This document shows, in pieces, positions 23,806-33,800 of a stretch of 64,000 nucleotides of DNA. The stretch is from Ruminococcus sp. (GTDB lineage: Bacteria > Bacillota > Clostridia > Oscillospirales > Ruminococcaceae): contig JAIDUG010000034.1 of the NCBI GenBank assembly GCA_029060305.1, positions 53,540 through 117,539 on the forward strand, in the 5' to 3' direction. How positions within the stretch are numbered: the first letter of the stretch is position 1; each line of letters opens with the position of its first letter. Made by a program: the position numbers and the translations under genes. A model generated the notes under the pieces. The model was not told where the DNA came from. It worked only from the letters and a program-made list of their open reading frames with translations, and did no database searches.

Positions 23806-25689
23806 ATGAAACCTATCTATGATACATGGAACTTGAGTTACAAATCCATTTTCGGTGCTATAAAACAGGGGGAAACCTGCAAATTCTCAATAAGACTTCC
23901 GAAAAGTATAACTCTCGATTTTCCGCCTGTACTCGTTCTTTTCAGAACGGGATTCAAAGAACGTTTCCTCAATATGCAACTTAAAGAAGAAACCGACGAA
24001 GATTGTGTTTACACAACAAGCTACAAGGCACGTTATACTGACGTTCATTACTACTACTTCTCATATACAAGCGGAGGTATTCGTCACTATATAAAGAAAA
24101 TAAACTGTCACGAAGGTAACATTGATTTCGGTGACTTGTTTCAGCTTACAGTTTACGCTTCCGACTATGAAACACCTGATTTCCTCAAAGGCGGTGTAAT
24201 GTATCAGATTTTCCCCGACCGTTTCTGCAAAAGCGGGAAAATTCACGAAAATGTCCCGACAGACCGTGTTATACGTGACGACTGGAATGGTACACCTCTT
24301 TATAAACCCGACAATAACGGTCATGTATGGAACAATGACTATTTCGGCGGAGACTTTGCCGGTATACAGTCAAAACTCGGCTATCTCAAAGATTTAGGCG
24401 TAACCTGTATTTATCTCAATCCTATATTTGAATCCCACGAAAATCACCGTTACAATACCGCCGATTATATGAAAGCTGACCCTTTACTTGGTACTAATGA
24501 CGAATTTGAAGAACTCTGCAAAGAAGCTGAAAAATATGGAATTTCAGTTATTCTTGACGGCGTATTCTCTCATACTGGTGCTGACAGCGTTTACTTCAAT
24601 AAATTCAACAGATATGAAAATAAAGGTGCTTACAATTCTAAGGAAAGCCCTTATTACGAATGGTACAGCTTTATAAACTATCCCAACGAATACGAGGCAT
24701 GGTGGGGAATTGATACACTCCCGAATGTATGGGAAAACAACGAAAGTTACACTGAATTTATATGTGGTGAAGAAGGTGTCCTCAAATACTGGCTTTCAAA
24801 AGGTGCTTCCGGTTTCCGTCTTGACGTTGCTGACGAACTCCCCGACAAATTCCTCAACAATCTCCGCAAGAGTGTAAAGAGTTACGGAAAAGACAAAATT
24901 GTTATCGGTGAAGTATGGGAAGACGCTTCCAATAAAGAGAGTTACGGTATAAAACGCCGTTATTTGCTTGGCGAACAGCTTGATTCAGTTATGAACTATC
25001 CTTTCCGTGAAGCTATCATAAGTTACGTTAAGGGCGGAAGTGTGAAGAATTTCATATACGCAATAATGACTATCCTTGAAAATTATCCGAAACCTACTAT
25101 TGATGTGCTTATGAATTTCGTTTCAACCCACGATATTGAACGTGCAATTAACCGTCTCGGTGGTGAAAACTGCGATGACAAGAGCAAAGAATGGATGGCT
25201 GAAAAGTACCTCAACGAACAGCAGTACACCAACGGTAAAAATCTTCTTAAATCTGCTATGGCGTTAATGTTCTTCCTGCCTGGTGTACCGAGTATATATT
25301 ACGGTGATGAAGCAGGTTTGCAGGGATATAAAGACCCTTTCAACCGTCGTTGCTATCCATGGGGTAACGAGGACAAGGAACTGATTGAATATGTTTCCGA
25401 ACTCAGTCGTATAAGAAAGTCTATACCGAATATGAAATACGGAAGAACTTATTTTACTCTCAACGACAATGAAGTTATTGATGAACGTGTTGTATCGTTC
25501 ACAAGACAGGGCGAAACAGATTATATCTTTTTCGTGAACAGAAGTTGCGATGATATTGTCCTTGAAAATATTCCTGAACTTATGCCACGATTCAAGGACT
25601 TTGCCAAGGTTTACGGCGAATTTGAAAACAATACCGTTAAAATAAAGCCTTACGGATATACAATCATTTCCGCAAAATTCATAGACTGA
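23806..25689 (+). CDS. GH13 alpha-glucosidase/neopullulanase-type enzyme
   Basis: A 627-residue cytoplasmic protein. An N-terminal beta-sandwich (about 1-120, CBM34-like position) precedes the TIM barrel. Catalytic residues are Asp340 in GFRLD, Glu369 in IGEVWE and Asp443 in STHDIERA. The segment VMYQIFPDRF is typical of neopullulanase/cyclomaltodextrinase subfamilies. No signal peptide, so it should trim internal or imported alpha-glucans and work with GlgP. Start at 23806 is chosen for AAAGGAGAG. An in-frame TTG upstream at 23773 lies just behind the terminator hairpin and lacks an RBS. Confidence 0.9.
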   Translation: MKPIYDTWNLSYKSIFGAIKQGETCKFSIRLPKSITLDFPPVLVLFRTGFKERFLNMQLKEETDEDCVYTTSYKARYTDVHYYYFSYTSGGIRHYIKKINCHEGNIDFGDLFQLTVYASDYETPDFLKGGVMYQIFPDRFCKSGKIHENVPTDRVIRDDWNGTPLYKPDNNGHVWNNDYFGGDFAGIQSKLGYLKDLGVTCIYLNPIFESHENHRYNTADYMKADPLLGTNDEFEELCKEAEKYGISVILDGVFSHTGADSVYFNKFNRYENKGAYNSKESPYYEWYSFINYPNEYEAWWGIDTLPNVWENNESYTEFICGEEGVLKYWLSKGASGFRLDVADELPDKFLNNLRKSVKSYGKDKIVIGEVWEDASNKESYGIKRRYLLGEQLDSVMNYPFREAIISYVKGGSVKNFIYAIMTILENYPKPTIDVLMNFVSTHDIERAINRLGGENCDDKSKEWMAEKYLNEQQYTNGKNLLKSAMALMFFLPGVPSIYYGDEAGLQGYKDPFNRRCYPWGNEDKELIEYVSELSRIRKSIPNMKYGRTYFTLNDNEVIDERVVSFTRQGETDYIFFVNRSCDDIVLENIPELMPRFKDFAKVYGEFENNTVKIKPYGYTIISAKFID

Positions 25690-25703
25690 TTATAATTTTA
25701 TAT

Positions 25704-25734
25704 AACGGTTCTCTGCTGAGAGCCGTTGTTTTTT
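25704..25734 (+). terminator. Terminator after the GH13 gene
   Basis: AACGGTTCTC and GAGAGCCGTT (one G-U) around a TGCT loop, followed by a T run. Confidence 0.85.
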
Positions 25735-25828
25735 CAGAAAATACTGAGAGTTTCCGGACTTATTTACGTCTAATTTTATGACTGCAATATGAACTGTTTT
25801 ACAATGTTTGAAAATTTCTGTATTTTGC

Positions 25829-25899
25829 TTGCAATCTCACGGAAATTATAGTATAATGATTATTGATAAAATCGGGGATTATGGCTTTTTACAATCCCC
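25829..25899 (+). promoter_or_regulatory. Promoter and leader hairpin of the yfhO-like gene
   Basis: TTGCAA (25829-25834), 17 bp, TATAAT (25852-25857). In the leader GGGGATT (25874-25880) and AATCCCC (25893-25899) form a hairpin ending about ten bases before the AAAGGAGG. It could modulate translation; it lacks a T run and is not a terminator. Confidence 0.5.
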
Positions 25900-25923
25900 T
25901 GAAAAAAAGGAGGAACAAAAACA

Positions 25924-28900
25924 TTGGCAAAATCCAAAGCTATCGGCTCAAAGCAGAAGCCGACATTTACAGCATCGGATATTATTGCGTCTAAAACTCA
26001 GGTAAAGTATAAACCACTTTACTATGTAGCCGCATTTTTAATCCCTGCTCTGCTTACCCTTATTGCATATGCCTTTTTCGGCATATACCCATTTAATGAA
26101 CGCTCTGTTCTCGCACTCGACCTCAACGGACAGTACATCTATTACTTTGAAGCTATCCGTGATGCTTTCTGGGGTGACGGAAGTGTTTTCTACAACTGGA
26201 GCCGTAACCTCTCCGGTGAATTTATGGGTATCACTGGTTACTATCTTGCAAGTCCCTTTACACTGATTGTCATTCTTATGCCAAGAAGTCTGATTCTTGA
26301 AGCAATAATGATTATGCAGTTGTGCAAAGTCGGTACTGCCGGTTTAACGTTCTGTATCTATGCACAGAAATCAAAAAATGTAAAACCTATGCAGTCAATA
26401 CTTTTTTCGACTATGTATGCAATGATGAGCTATGTTGCAATACAGCTTATCGACCCGATGTGGATTGACGGTCCTGTTTTCTTACCGCTGATTATCTTAG
26501 GTGTTGAATACCTTATAGATGACGGAAGAAAAATCAACTATATCATTCCGCTTGCAGTAATGTTTGTGGCTGAATTCTATATCGGTTATATGATTGCAAT
26601 TTTCGTTGCTATCTACTTCTTCTATTATCTTTTCTTCGGTACTAAAAGACAATTCAAGAATGTGGGAGAGTATTTCCAGACTTTTGTGAGAATGGGACTT
26701 TCAACAATTGTTGTACTCATGTGCAGTATATTTATGATACTGCCTGTTTACAACGGTCTTTCAAACGGTAAATTCAACTTCTCTGAACCTGATTTCAGTT
26801 ACAAGAATCTTTTCCAGTTGCTTGAACTCATTCCTACCCTGCTCCCCAACCAGTACTATTCAGTAAACGTTGACGAGGGGTCAAGAATGTACGGCAGACC
26901 GGAAATTTACTGCGGTGTGCTTACAGTTACACTTCTTCCGCTGTTCTTTATGAACAAGAAAGTCAAGACAAACCGCAAAATCGGTTACGGACTTTTAAGT
27001 CTCATAATGATTATAAGTATGTATGTAAAGCCTATCAATATGTTATGGCACGGCGGACAAGACCCTAACTGGTTACCTTACAGATATTCATTCCTGCTTT
27101 CATTCGTATTTGTTTCTATGGCAGCAGAAATATTCTCAAACCTCGATGGCTATAAACTTTCAATAGGAAGTGTTGCCGGAACGTTCACAGGAATAGCGGT
27201 ACTTGTAGCATTTTTCAACGAGAGAATGCCGAAATACAATTACAATGAAGATAAATACAAGTATGTTGCAACAGTTCCGTATAAAACTACTGAGACTTAC
27301 CACAGTAAGACCCACGAGGAATTATGGCTGGGTACACTTGTTTTCGGCGTACTGCTTGCCGCTGTATATCTGATTTATATTTATTTCTACAGTCACGCTA
27401 AAAAGCAGAAAGCAAGAAACACTATGACTATTGCAGTAGCCTGCCTTGTATTCTTTGAAGCTGGTTACAATGCTTACGATACTTTCAAGAAAGTAAACAA
27501 GGAAGTAGCATATTCAGACAAGTCAACATATGCTGAAATAATGTCAGCTCCCGACGTTGTAAAGGCTATTGAAGAATATGACAGCGGTTTCTACCGTTCA
27601 GAGAAGACTTTCCAAAGATGTGTAAATGATAACCTCGCTTACGGTCTCAAAGGTATTTCGCATTCAAGTTCAGTTATGAACGCCAAAGCTATCAATTTTG
27701 TTGAAGCTCTCGGCTATTTCACACAGAGTTACGAAACTCAGTATAAGGGCAATAACGTTGTTGCAGATTCTCTCCTCGGTATCAAGTACATTGTTGACGA
27801 CCCGAAAAGAAATTCCGGAAACCGCTCAAACCTTGACCCATACTACGAAAAGGCTTTTGAAACTTCATACACAAACAACTCCGGCGAAGAAACACAACTT
27901 GACATTTATGAAAACAAAGATGCCCTTTCAATTGCATATGCAGTAAGTGAAGATATGCTCAAACTCGGTCACCTCGGTAACGACAATCAGTTTAACAGTA
28001 TGAATATTTTCCTCAGTACTCTTACAGGAAATACGGATTTTGAAACAACTTCCGAAGGTTCTATTCTTATAAACGGTTTCAAGGAATACTATAAGAGACT
28101 TGAGCCCGAGGCTTATGAGGGCGAATCAGTATTTGACCCGAATCAAGTACGCCACAGTATGTACAATCCTACTGATGCAAACGGTAATGTAATTGAAAGC
28201 AAATCCCACCATGCTTATGACGCTCTCCCGAATGCCATTGACCCTGTTGTAAATATGCATATCACTACTCAGTATGAAGGACCTGTATATATGCACATAG
28301 ACAGCGACTTCTATAAAGGTGTAAATATATGGGTTTCAAAGGACAAGGACGAAAACGGCAATTATTATAATCATCAGGAATACGGAAACTACCTCAAAGA
28401 CCACATAAGACCTATTATACGTCTCGGTTCTTATCCTGCCGGTACTGAACTTGAAGTGCGTTTCACTATCACAAAGACAGAGGGAAGCACTGTATATGTA
28501 GGTTCAAATGAACACTTTATGTTTAAGGCAAACGGCGGTTTACAGTTCTATAACCTCGATTACGACCTCTTCCACGAAGATATAAACCAGCTCAAACAGA
28601 ATCAGTTTGAAGTAAACATGGACAAGTCAAATGACAGATACCTTGAGGGTACTGTAAATATCAACGAAGGACAAATGCTGTTTACAACAATTCCATATGA
28701 AGACGGCTGGTCACTCAAAATTGATGGTAAAAAAGCAGACAACCTTATAACAGAAATTCAGAACGAAAACGGAACAGTAAGTTATAGAAATAATTCTTCT
28801 GCTGAATCAGGTACAGTTATTATGCTTGAATCAACAATCGGTCTTAAACTTCCTGCCGGTGAACACACTATTACTATGAAATATACTCCACCCGGATTCA

Positions 28901-29229
28901 GTCTTGGTATGTTCACACTCATTCTTGGTATAGGAATTATAGTTGTATTCTATCTTTATGACAAGAAAAACAATGAAATTCTTATCGCACTCCAGAAAGA
29001 AAAGGACAGAATAAAACAGGGACTTCCACCTGAAGAACCTGCTGACGCCAAAAAGAAAAAGAACGTACAGATTATAAAGTCAAAGGGTGCAATTGACGAA
29101 CAGGAAATCATTCAGAAAAATAAAGATGATTCTGACGACGAAGACGAATCAGAAGAGGAATCCGAAGAACAGGACGAAACTGAAAACAAGTCACCGTCCG
29201 AAAAAAACAAAAAGAAAAATAAAAAATAA
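25924..29229 (+). CDS. YfhO-family membrane protein (GT-C-type glycosyltransferase-like)
   Basis: A 1101-residue polytopic protein with about 12-13 membrane segments in residues 30-560, a large extracellular domain (about 560-1010), a last membrane helix and a highly charged Lys/Glu/Asp tail in the cytoplasm. YfhO homologues in Bacillus glycosylate lipoteichoic acid or related surface polymers from a lipid-linked sugar. The FNERSVLALDLNGQYIYYF segment in the first loop matches the family's conserved Asp region. Translation starts at TTG (25924) behind a strong AAAGGAGG. Monocistronic between promoter and terminator. Confidence 0.85.
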   Translation: MAKSKAIGSKQKPTFTASDIIASKTQVKYKPLYYVAAFLIPALLTLIAYAFFGIYPFNERSVLALDLNGQYIYYFEAIRDAFWGDGSVFYNWSRNLSGEFMGITGYYLASPFTLIVILMPRSLILEAIMIMQLCKVGTAGLTFCIYAQKSKNVKPMQSILFSTMYAMMSYVAIQLIDPMWIDGPVFLPLIILGVEYLIDDGRKINYIIPLAVMFVAEFYIGYMIAIFVAIYFFYYLFFGTKRQFKNVGEYFQTFVRMGLSTIVVLMCSIFMILPVYNGLSNGKFNFSEPDFSYKNLFQLLELIPTLLPNQYYSVNVDEGSRMYGRPEIYCGVLTVTLLPLFFMNKKVKTNRKIGYGLLSLIMIISMYVKPINMLWHGGQDPNWLPYRYSFLLSFVFVSMAAEIFSNLDGYKLSIGSVAGTFTGIAVLVAFFNERMPKYNYNEDKYKYVATVPYKTTETYHSKTHEELWLGTLVFGVLLAAVYLIYIYFYSHAKKQKARNTMTIAVACLVFFEAGYNAYDTFKKVNKEVAYSDKSTYAEIMSAPDVVKAIEEYDSGFYRSEKTFQRCVNDNLAYGLKGISHSSSVMNAKAINFVEALGYFTQSYETQYKGNNVVADSLLGIKYIVDDPKRNSGNRSNLDPYYEKAFETSYTNNSGEETQLDIYENKDALSIAYAVSEDMLKLGHLGNDNQFNSMNIFLSTLTGNTDFETTSEGSILINGFKEYYKRLEPEAYEGESVFDPNQVRHSMYNPTDANGNVIESKSHHAYDALPNAIDPVVNMHITTQYEGPVYMHIDSDFYKGVNIWVSKDKDENGNYYNHQEYGNYLKDHIRPIIRLGSYPAGTELEVRFTITKTEGSTVYVGSNEHFMFKANGGLQFYNLDYDLFHEDINQLKQNQFEVNMDKSNDRYLEGTVNINEGQMLFTTIPYEDGWSLKIDGKKADNLITEIQNENGTVSYRNNSSAESGTVIMLESTIGLKLPAGEHTITMKYTPPGFSLGMFTLILGIGIIVVFYLYDKKNNEILIALQKEKDRIKQGLPPEEPADAKKKKNVQIIKSKGAIDEQEIIQKNKDDSDDEDESEEESEEQDETENKSPSEKNKKKNKK

Positions 29230-29238
29230 AATATTTTT

Positions 29239-29266
29239 CCCCGTTCAGTTGAACGGGGATTCTTTT
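29239..29266 (+). terminator. Terminator after the yfhO-like gene
   Basis: CCCCGTTC, AGTT loop, GAACGGGG, then ATTCTTTTTT. Confidence 0.9.
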
Positions 29267-29378
29267 TTGTAGGAATTGTCTACAAAAACATATATTATTT
29301 TTGTTAGTTATAACTATTACATTTTCCTGAAAAATATGATATAATTATTATATGAAATTTTTTATAGGAGGGTCTGCA

Positions 29379-29873
29379 ATGTACAATATAAATGATGCTG
29401 TTGTATACGGTTCTAATGGTGTATGCGTTATAACAGCTATTGAAGAACGTGATTTCAGTGGTGAAAACGTTGAGTATTACATTCTTCAGCCGGTAAACAA
29501 TTCTAAAAATACTTTCTATGTACCGACTTCAAATTACGCTCTCAAAAACAAAATGAGAAGTATTTATTCACGCAAGGAAATTGACAGCCTTATAAGCTCA
29601 ATGGGCGATGAGTGTTCCATATGGATTGACGACAATTTTCAGAGAAAAGAAGAATACAGGAAAATTATTGACAAAGGTGACCGCCGTGAACTTGTCCGCC
29701 TTATAAAAACCCTCTGGCAGAAAAATATAGAACTTGGTCAGAAACACAAGAAATTACATTCCACTGACGAAAGATTCCTGAAAGATGCAGAAAATATCCT
29801 CTACAGCGAATTTGCGTATTCACTCGATATTCCGGTGGAGGAAGTAGTAGATTACATCAGAAAACACGTATAA
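29379..29873 (+). CDS. CarD/CdnL-family RNA polymerase-binding regulator
   Basis: A 164-residue protein with an N-terminal Tudor-like RNA-polymerase interaction domain (MYNINDAVVYGSNGVCVITAIEE, about 1-60) and a helical C-terminal domain that may touch DNA at the promoter. CarD proteins stabilise open complexes. The start at 29379 follows AGGAGG; an in-frame ATG at 29352 lies before that RBS and is rejected. A TATAAT at 29340-29345 has no good -35, which would fit an activator-dependent promoter. Confidence 0.85.
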   Translation: MYNINDAVVYGSNGVCVITAIEERDFSGENVEYYILQPVNNSKNTFYVPTSNYALKNKMRSIYSRKEIDSLISSMGDECSIWIDDNFQRKEEYRKIIDKGDRRELVRLIKTLWQKNIELGQKHKKLHSTDERFLKDAENILYSEFAYSLDIPVEEVVDYIRKHV

Positions 29874-29904
29874 ATCATAAATCTTAAAAATTCTGTACAA
29901 ATAC

Positions 29905-29933
29905 TTGACAACAGGTAAGAACTATGGTATAAT
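29905..29933 (+). promoter_or_regulatory. Antisense promoter at the 3' end of the 92-residue protein gene
   Basis: TTGACA, 17 bp, TATAAT, perfect consensus. Transcripts would begin near 29940 with hairpins AACGG/CCGTT and ACACC/GGTGT and run antisense through the whole gene at 29938-30216. They may reach the XRE gene at 30441. Confidence 0.7.
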
Positions 29934-29937
29934 CTTA

Positions 29938-30216
29938 TCAGAACGGCACAGCACCGTTACTGTAAGGAGATGCTATTACACCTTCGGTGTCTACTCTACC
30001 CGTAAGCGTGCCTTTTGCTTTTAAACGGATACTGACGGAATACGTTTCGGTGTTTGCATCTCTTTTTATTGTAATGAAATAACCGTCAACCTTATAAACG
30101 CTTACGGTCTTAGCGTTTTCCTTTACTGCAAAGTCAACGCATTTACCGTACTTCTTAACAAAACCAGCAAGCATTTCAAGGTCTTCCATTACAATACGAC
30201 TGTCAGGTCTGAACAT
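29938..30216 (-). CDS. Small hypothetical protein, 92 residues
   Basis: A real gene judging by its perfect AAAGGAGGTG ribosome binding site and its own consensus promoter, but not a family I recognise. The sequence predicts an N-terminal helix (VMEDLEMLAGFVKKYGKC), then four or five beta strands (FAVKENAKTVSVYKVDGYFITIKR, TYSVSIRLKA) and a flexible end. It is overlapped along its whole length by a predicted antisense transcript from 29905, and sits next to an XRE regulator gene transcribed away from it. Confidence 0.65.
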   Translation of the reverse strand: MFRPDSRIVMEDLEMLAGFVKKYGKCVDFAVKENAKTVSVYKVDGYFITIKRDANTETYSVSIRLKAKGTLTGRVDTEGVIASPYSNGAVPF

Positions 30217-30350
30217 ATTATTTCACCTCCTTTACTTTTAAGATTTAATATAGATGATATATTATTTATTAAGTATAATAAATAATTGTTCATCTTCGAT
30301 GTTCACCTCCGACGCCCCCCCTTATCCCCCCACAGTCTATTTGACTGTAA
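30217..30350 (-). promoter_or_regulatory. Structured leader of the 92-residue protein gene
   Basis: The predicted 5' leader of about 130 nt has, in order, a hairpin ACAGTC/GACTGT, two G runs (six and seven G), a CATC/GATG hairpin, an A/T-only hairpin TTATTTATTA/TAATAAATAA (30262-30285) and the RBS. No internal terminator is evident. It may be a translation control region. Confidence 0.4.
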
Positions 30351-30354
30351 CTGT

Positions 30355-30383
30355 ATTATATCCCAAAATTTTTAGAAAGTCAA
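30355..30383 (-). promoter_or_regulatory. Promoter of the 92-residue protein gene
   Basis: Minus strand TTGACT, 17 bp, TATAAT. Confidence 0.65.
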
Positions 30384-30440
30384 GTAAAATCCAAAAAATA
30401 TTAGAAATTTGTATGATTGCACAAAAAGCGAGGTGTTTTT

Positions 30441-30674
30441 ATGTGTACTTCTACCGAAATAGCTGAAAGAATCAAACTAACAGCAAAGGCAAAGAAAATT
30501 ACTATTAAAGATATGTTGGTTTCTTGTTCTTTAAATAAAAATGCCTTATTCACAATGGCTTCCGGTGGTTCTATGCCAAAAGCTGATAACCTTGCAAAAA
30601 TTGCAGAATATCTTGACTGTTCAGTTGACTATCTACTCGGCAGAACCGATAACCCCGATTCACACAAACTGTAA
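30441..30674 (+). CDS. XRE-family helix-turn-helix regulator
   Basis: A 77-residue single-domain Cro/CI-type DNA-binding protein. It has five helices with the recognition region around MLVSCSLNKNALFTMASGG and the common ending VDYLLGRTDNP. Start at 30441 follows GAGGTG; the in-frame ATG at 30417 lacks an RBS. No promoter is obvious just upstream, so it may be read from the antisense promoter at 29905, giving a long leader antisense to the neighbouring gene. Likely a local repressor. Confidence 0.85.
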   Translation: MCTSTEIAERIKLTAKAKKITIKDMLVSCSLNKNALFTMASGGSMPKADNLAKIAEYLDCSVDYLLGRTDNPDSHKL

Positions 30675-30722
30675 AATTCATTTCACTGCTGACAAGGCAG
30701 TGAATTTTTTTGTAAAAAAATC

Positions 30723-30751
30723 TTGCATTTATGATTTTTTTGTGGTATGAT
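30723..30751 (+). promoter_or_regulatory. Promoter of carB
   Basis: TTGCAT, 17 bp, TATGAT with an upstream TG (extended -10), about 70 bp before carB. Confidence 0.5.
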
Positions 30752-30820
30752 ATATGATAAGAATGCCATGGCTTATGGTAAATTTTATTACGTACATTTG
30801 TACGGGTTGGGAGAAAATTT

Positions 30821-33800
30821 ATGCCAAAAAGACAGGATATTAACAAAATTTTGATTATCGGCTCTGGACCTATCATTATCGGTCAGGCGTGCGAATTTGA
30901 CTATTCCGGTACTCAGGCTTGCAAGGCTCTTAAAAATCTGGGTTATGAAATAGTGCTTGTAAACTCTAACCCTGCCACAATAATGACAGACCCTGATATT
31001 GCCGACATAACCTATGTTGAACCCCTTAACATCACGAGACTTACTCAGATTATTGAAAAGGAACGTCCTGACGCTCTTCTGCCAAATCTCGGCGGACAGT
31101 CCGGTCTGAATCTCTGTTCTGAACTCGACAAGGCAGGCGTTCTCAAGAAATATGGTGTGCAGGTAATCGGTGTACAGGTTGATGCTATTGAACGTGGTGA
31201 AGACCGTATAGAATTCAAGCACACTATGGACAAACTCGGAATCGAAATGGCAAGAAGTGAAGTTGCTTACTCGGTTGACGAAGCTGTTAAAATTGCTGAA
31301 CAGCTCAAATATCCGGTTGTACTCCGTCCGGCTTACACAATGGGCGGTGCAGGCGGTGGAATGGTCTACAACGTCGACGAACTCAAAGTAGTCTGTGCAA
31401 GAGGTTTACAGGCTTCTCTTGTGGGACAGGTTCTCGTTGAAGAATGCGTAAGCGGTTGGGAAGAACTTGAACTCGAAGTAGTCCGTGACTCTGAAAACAA
31501 CATCATAACTGTATGCTTTATCGAAAATATTGACCCTATCGGCGTTCATACCGGTGATTCATTCTGTTCTGCTCCTATGCTCACAATTCCGGAAGACGTT
31601 CAGAAAGAACTCGAAAGACAGGCTTACAGAATCGTTGAATCTATAGAAGTTATCGGCGGTTGTAACTGTCAGTTTGCACGTGACCCTGAAAGCGGTCGTA
31701 TTATCGTAATCGAAATCAATCCAAGAACGTCACGTTCTTCCGCACTTGCTTCCAAAGCAACAGGTTTCCCGATAGCACTTGTTTCCGCAATGCTCGCCTG
31801 TGGTCTTACACTGAAAGATATTCCATGCGGTAAATACGGTACTCTCGACAAGTACACTCCCGACGGCGACTATGTTGTTATCAAGTTTGCGAGATGGGCT
31901 TTTGAAAAATTCAAGGGTGCTGAAGACAAACTCGGTACTCAGATGAGGGCTGTAGGCGAAGTTATGAGTATCGGCAAGACTTACAAAGAGGCTTTCCAGA
32001 AAGCTATCAGAAGCCTTGAAACAGGTCGTTACGGTCTCGGTTTTGCAAAGGATTTCAATTCAAAATCAAAAGAAGAATTACTTTCAATGCTCCGTTATCC
32101 GACAAGCGAAAGACAATTCATTATTTACGAAGCACTCCGCAAAGGTGCAACTATTGACGAAATTTTTGAACTCACAAAGATAAAACACTGGTTCTTGGAA
32201 CAGATGCTTGAACTCGTTCAGGAAGAAGAAAAACTCCTCACATTAAAGGGAAGTGTTCCGGAAAAAGACGTACTGAAACAGGCTAAACTTGACGGATTTT
32301 CCGACAGATATTTAAGTTCAATTCTCGAAATTACGGAAGAAGAAGTCAGAAACGCACGTATCGGTTTCGGTATCAAGGAAGCATGGGAGGGTGTTCACGT
32401 AAGCGGTACCCAGAACGCTGCTTATTACTACTCAACATACCACCTCGAAGAAGACCCCAGCACCGCAAGCGACAAACCTAAAATTATGATTCTCGGCGGT
32501 GGTCCTAACAGAATCGGTCAGGGTATCGAATTTGACTATTGTTGTGTTCACACTGCACTCGCACTCAAGAAACTTGGTTTTGAATCAATCATTGTAAACT
32601 GCAATCCTGAAACAGTTTCCACTGACTACGACACTTCCGACAAACTTTATTTTGAACCGCTTACACTTGAAGACGTTCTCAGTATTCACGAAAAAGAAAA
32701 ACCCCTCGGCGTTATCGCACAGTTCGGCGGACAAACTCCGCTCAATCTTGCAAATGACCTCAAAAAGTATGGTGTTAATATTCTCGGCACTACTCCCGAA
32801 ACTATCGACCTTGCAGAAGACAGAGACCATTTCCGTGCAATGATGGACAGACTTGGTATTCCAATGCCGGAAGCAGGTATGGCAGTAAACGTTGACGAAG
32901 CACTCGAAATCGCTAATAAAATCGGTTATCCTGTAATGGTTCGTCCGTCATATGTTCTTGGCGGTCGTGGAATGGAAATCGTTCACGACGACGAAATGAT
33001 GAGGGTTTATATGTCTGCTGCTGTAGGCGTAACGCCCGACAGACCTATTCTTATTGACAGATTCCTGCACCACGCTACAGAATGTGAAGCCGACGCTATT
33101 TCCGACGGTACAAACTGCTTTGTACCTACAGTTATGGAACATATCGAACTTGCAGGCGTACATTCCGGTGATTCCGCTTGTATTCTTCCTGCTAAAAATC
33201 TGACTCAGAAACAGATTGAAACTATCAAGGACTATACGAAGAAAATCGCTGTAGAAATGAACGTATGCGGTCTTATGAATATGCAGTACGCTATTGAAGA
33301 TGATACTGTTTATGTACTCGAAGCAAATCCACGTGCCTCAAGAACTGTTCCGCTTGTTTCAAAGGTTTGCAGTATAAACATGGTACAGATTGCAACAGAA
33401 ATCATTACTGCTGAACTTACAGGCAAGTCCTCACCTGTTCCGGCACTCACTGACAAGGTTATCACTCATTACGGCGTTAAAGAAGCTGTATTCCCGTTCA
33501 ATATGTTTCAGGAAGTAGACCCTGTTCTCGGTCCTGAAATGCGTTCAACAGGTGAAGTACTTGGTATCTCCAACTCATTCGGAGAGGCTTATTATAAGGC
33601 TCAAGAGGCTACTCAGACAAGACTTCCTGAAGAGGGTACTGTTCTTCTCAGTGTATGCGACCGTGACAAGCCTGAACTTATCGAAATCGCAAAGGCATTT
33701 AATGAACTCGGTTTCCGTATTGTCGCAACAGGAAAAAGTTATAAGATGATTAAAGAATCCGGTATTCCTTGCGAAAAGATATTCAAGATTTATGAAGGTC

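Noticed and set aside
30301..30340. G-quadruplex in the leader of the 92-residue protein gene
   Set aside because: Only two long G runs are present. An intramolecular quadruplex would need to split each run, so the evidence is weak.
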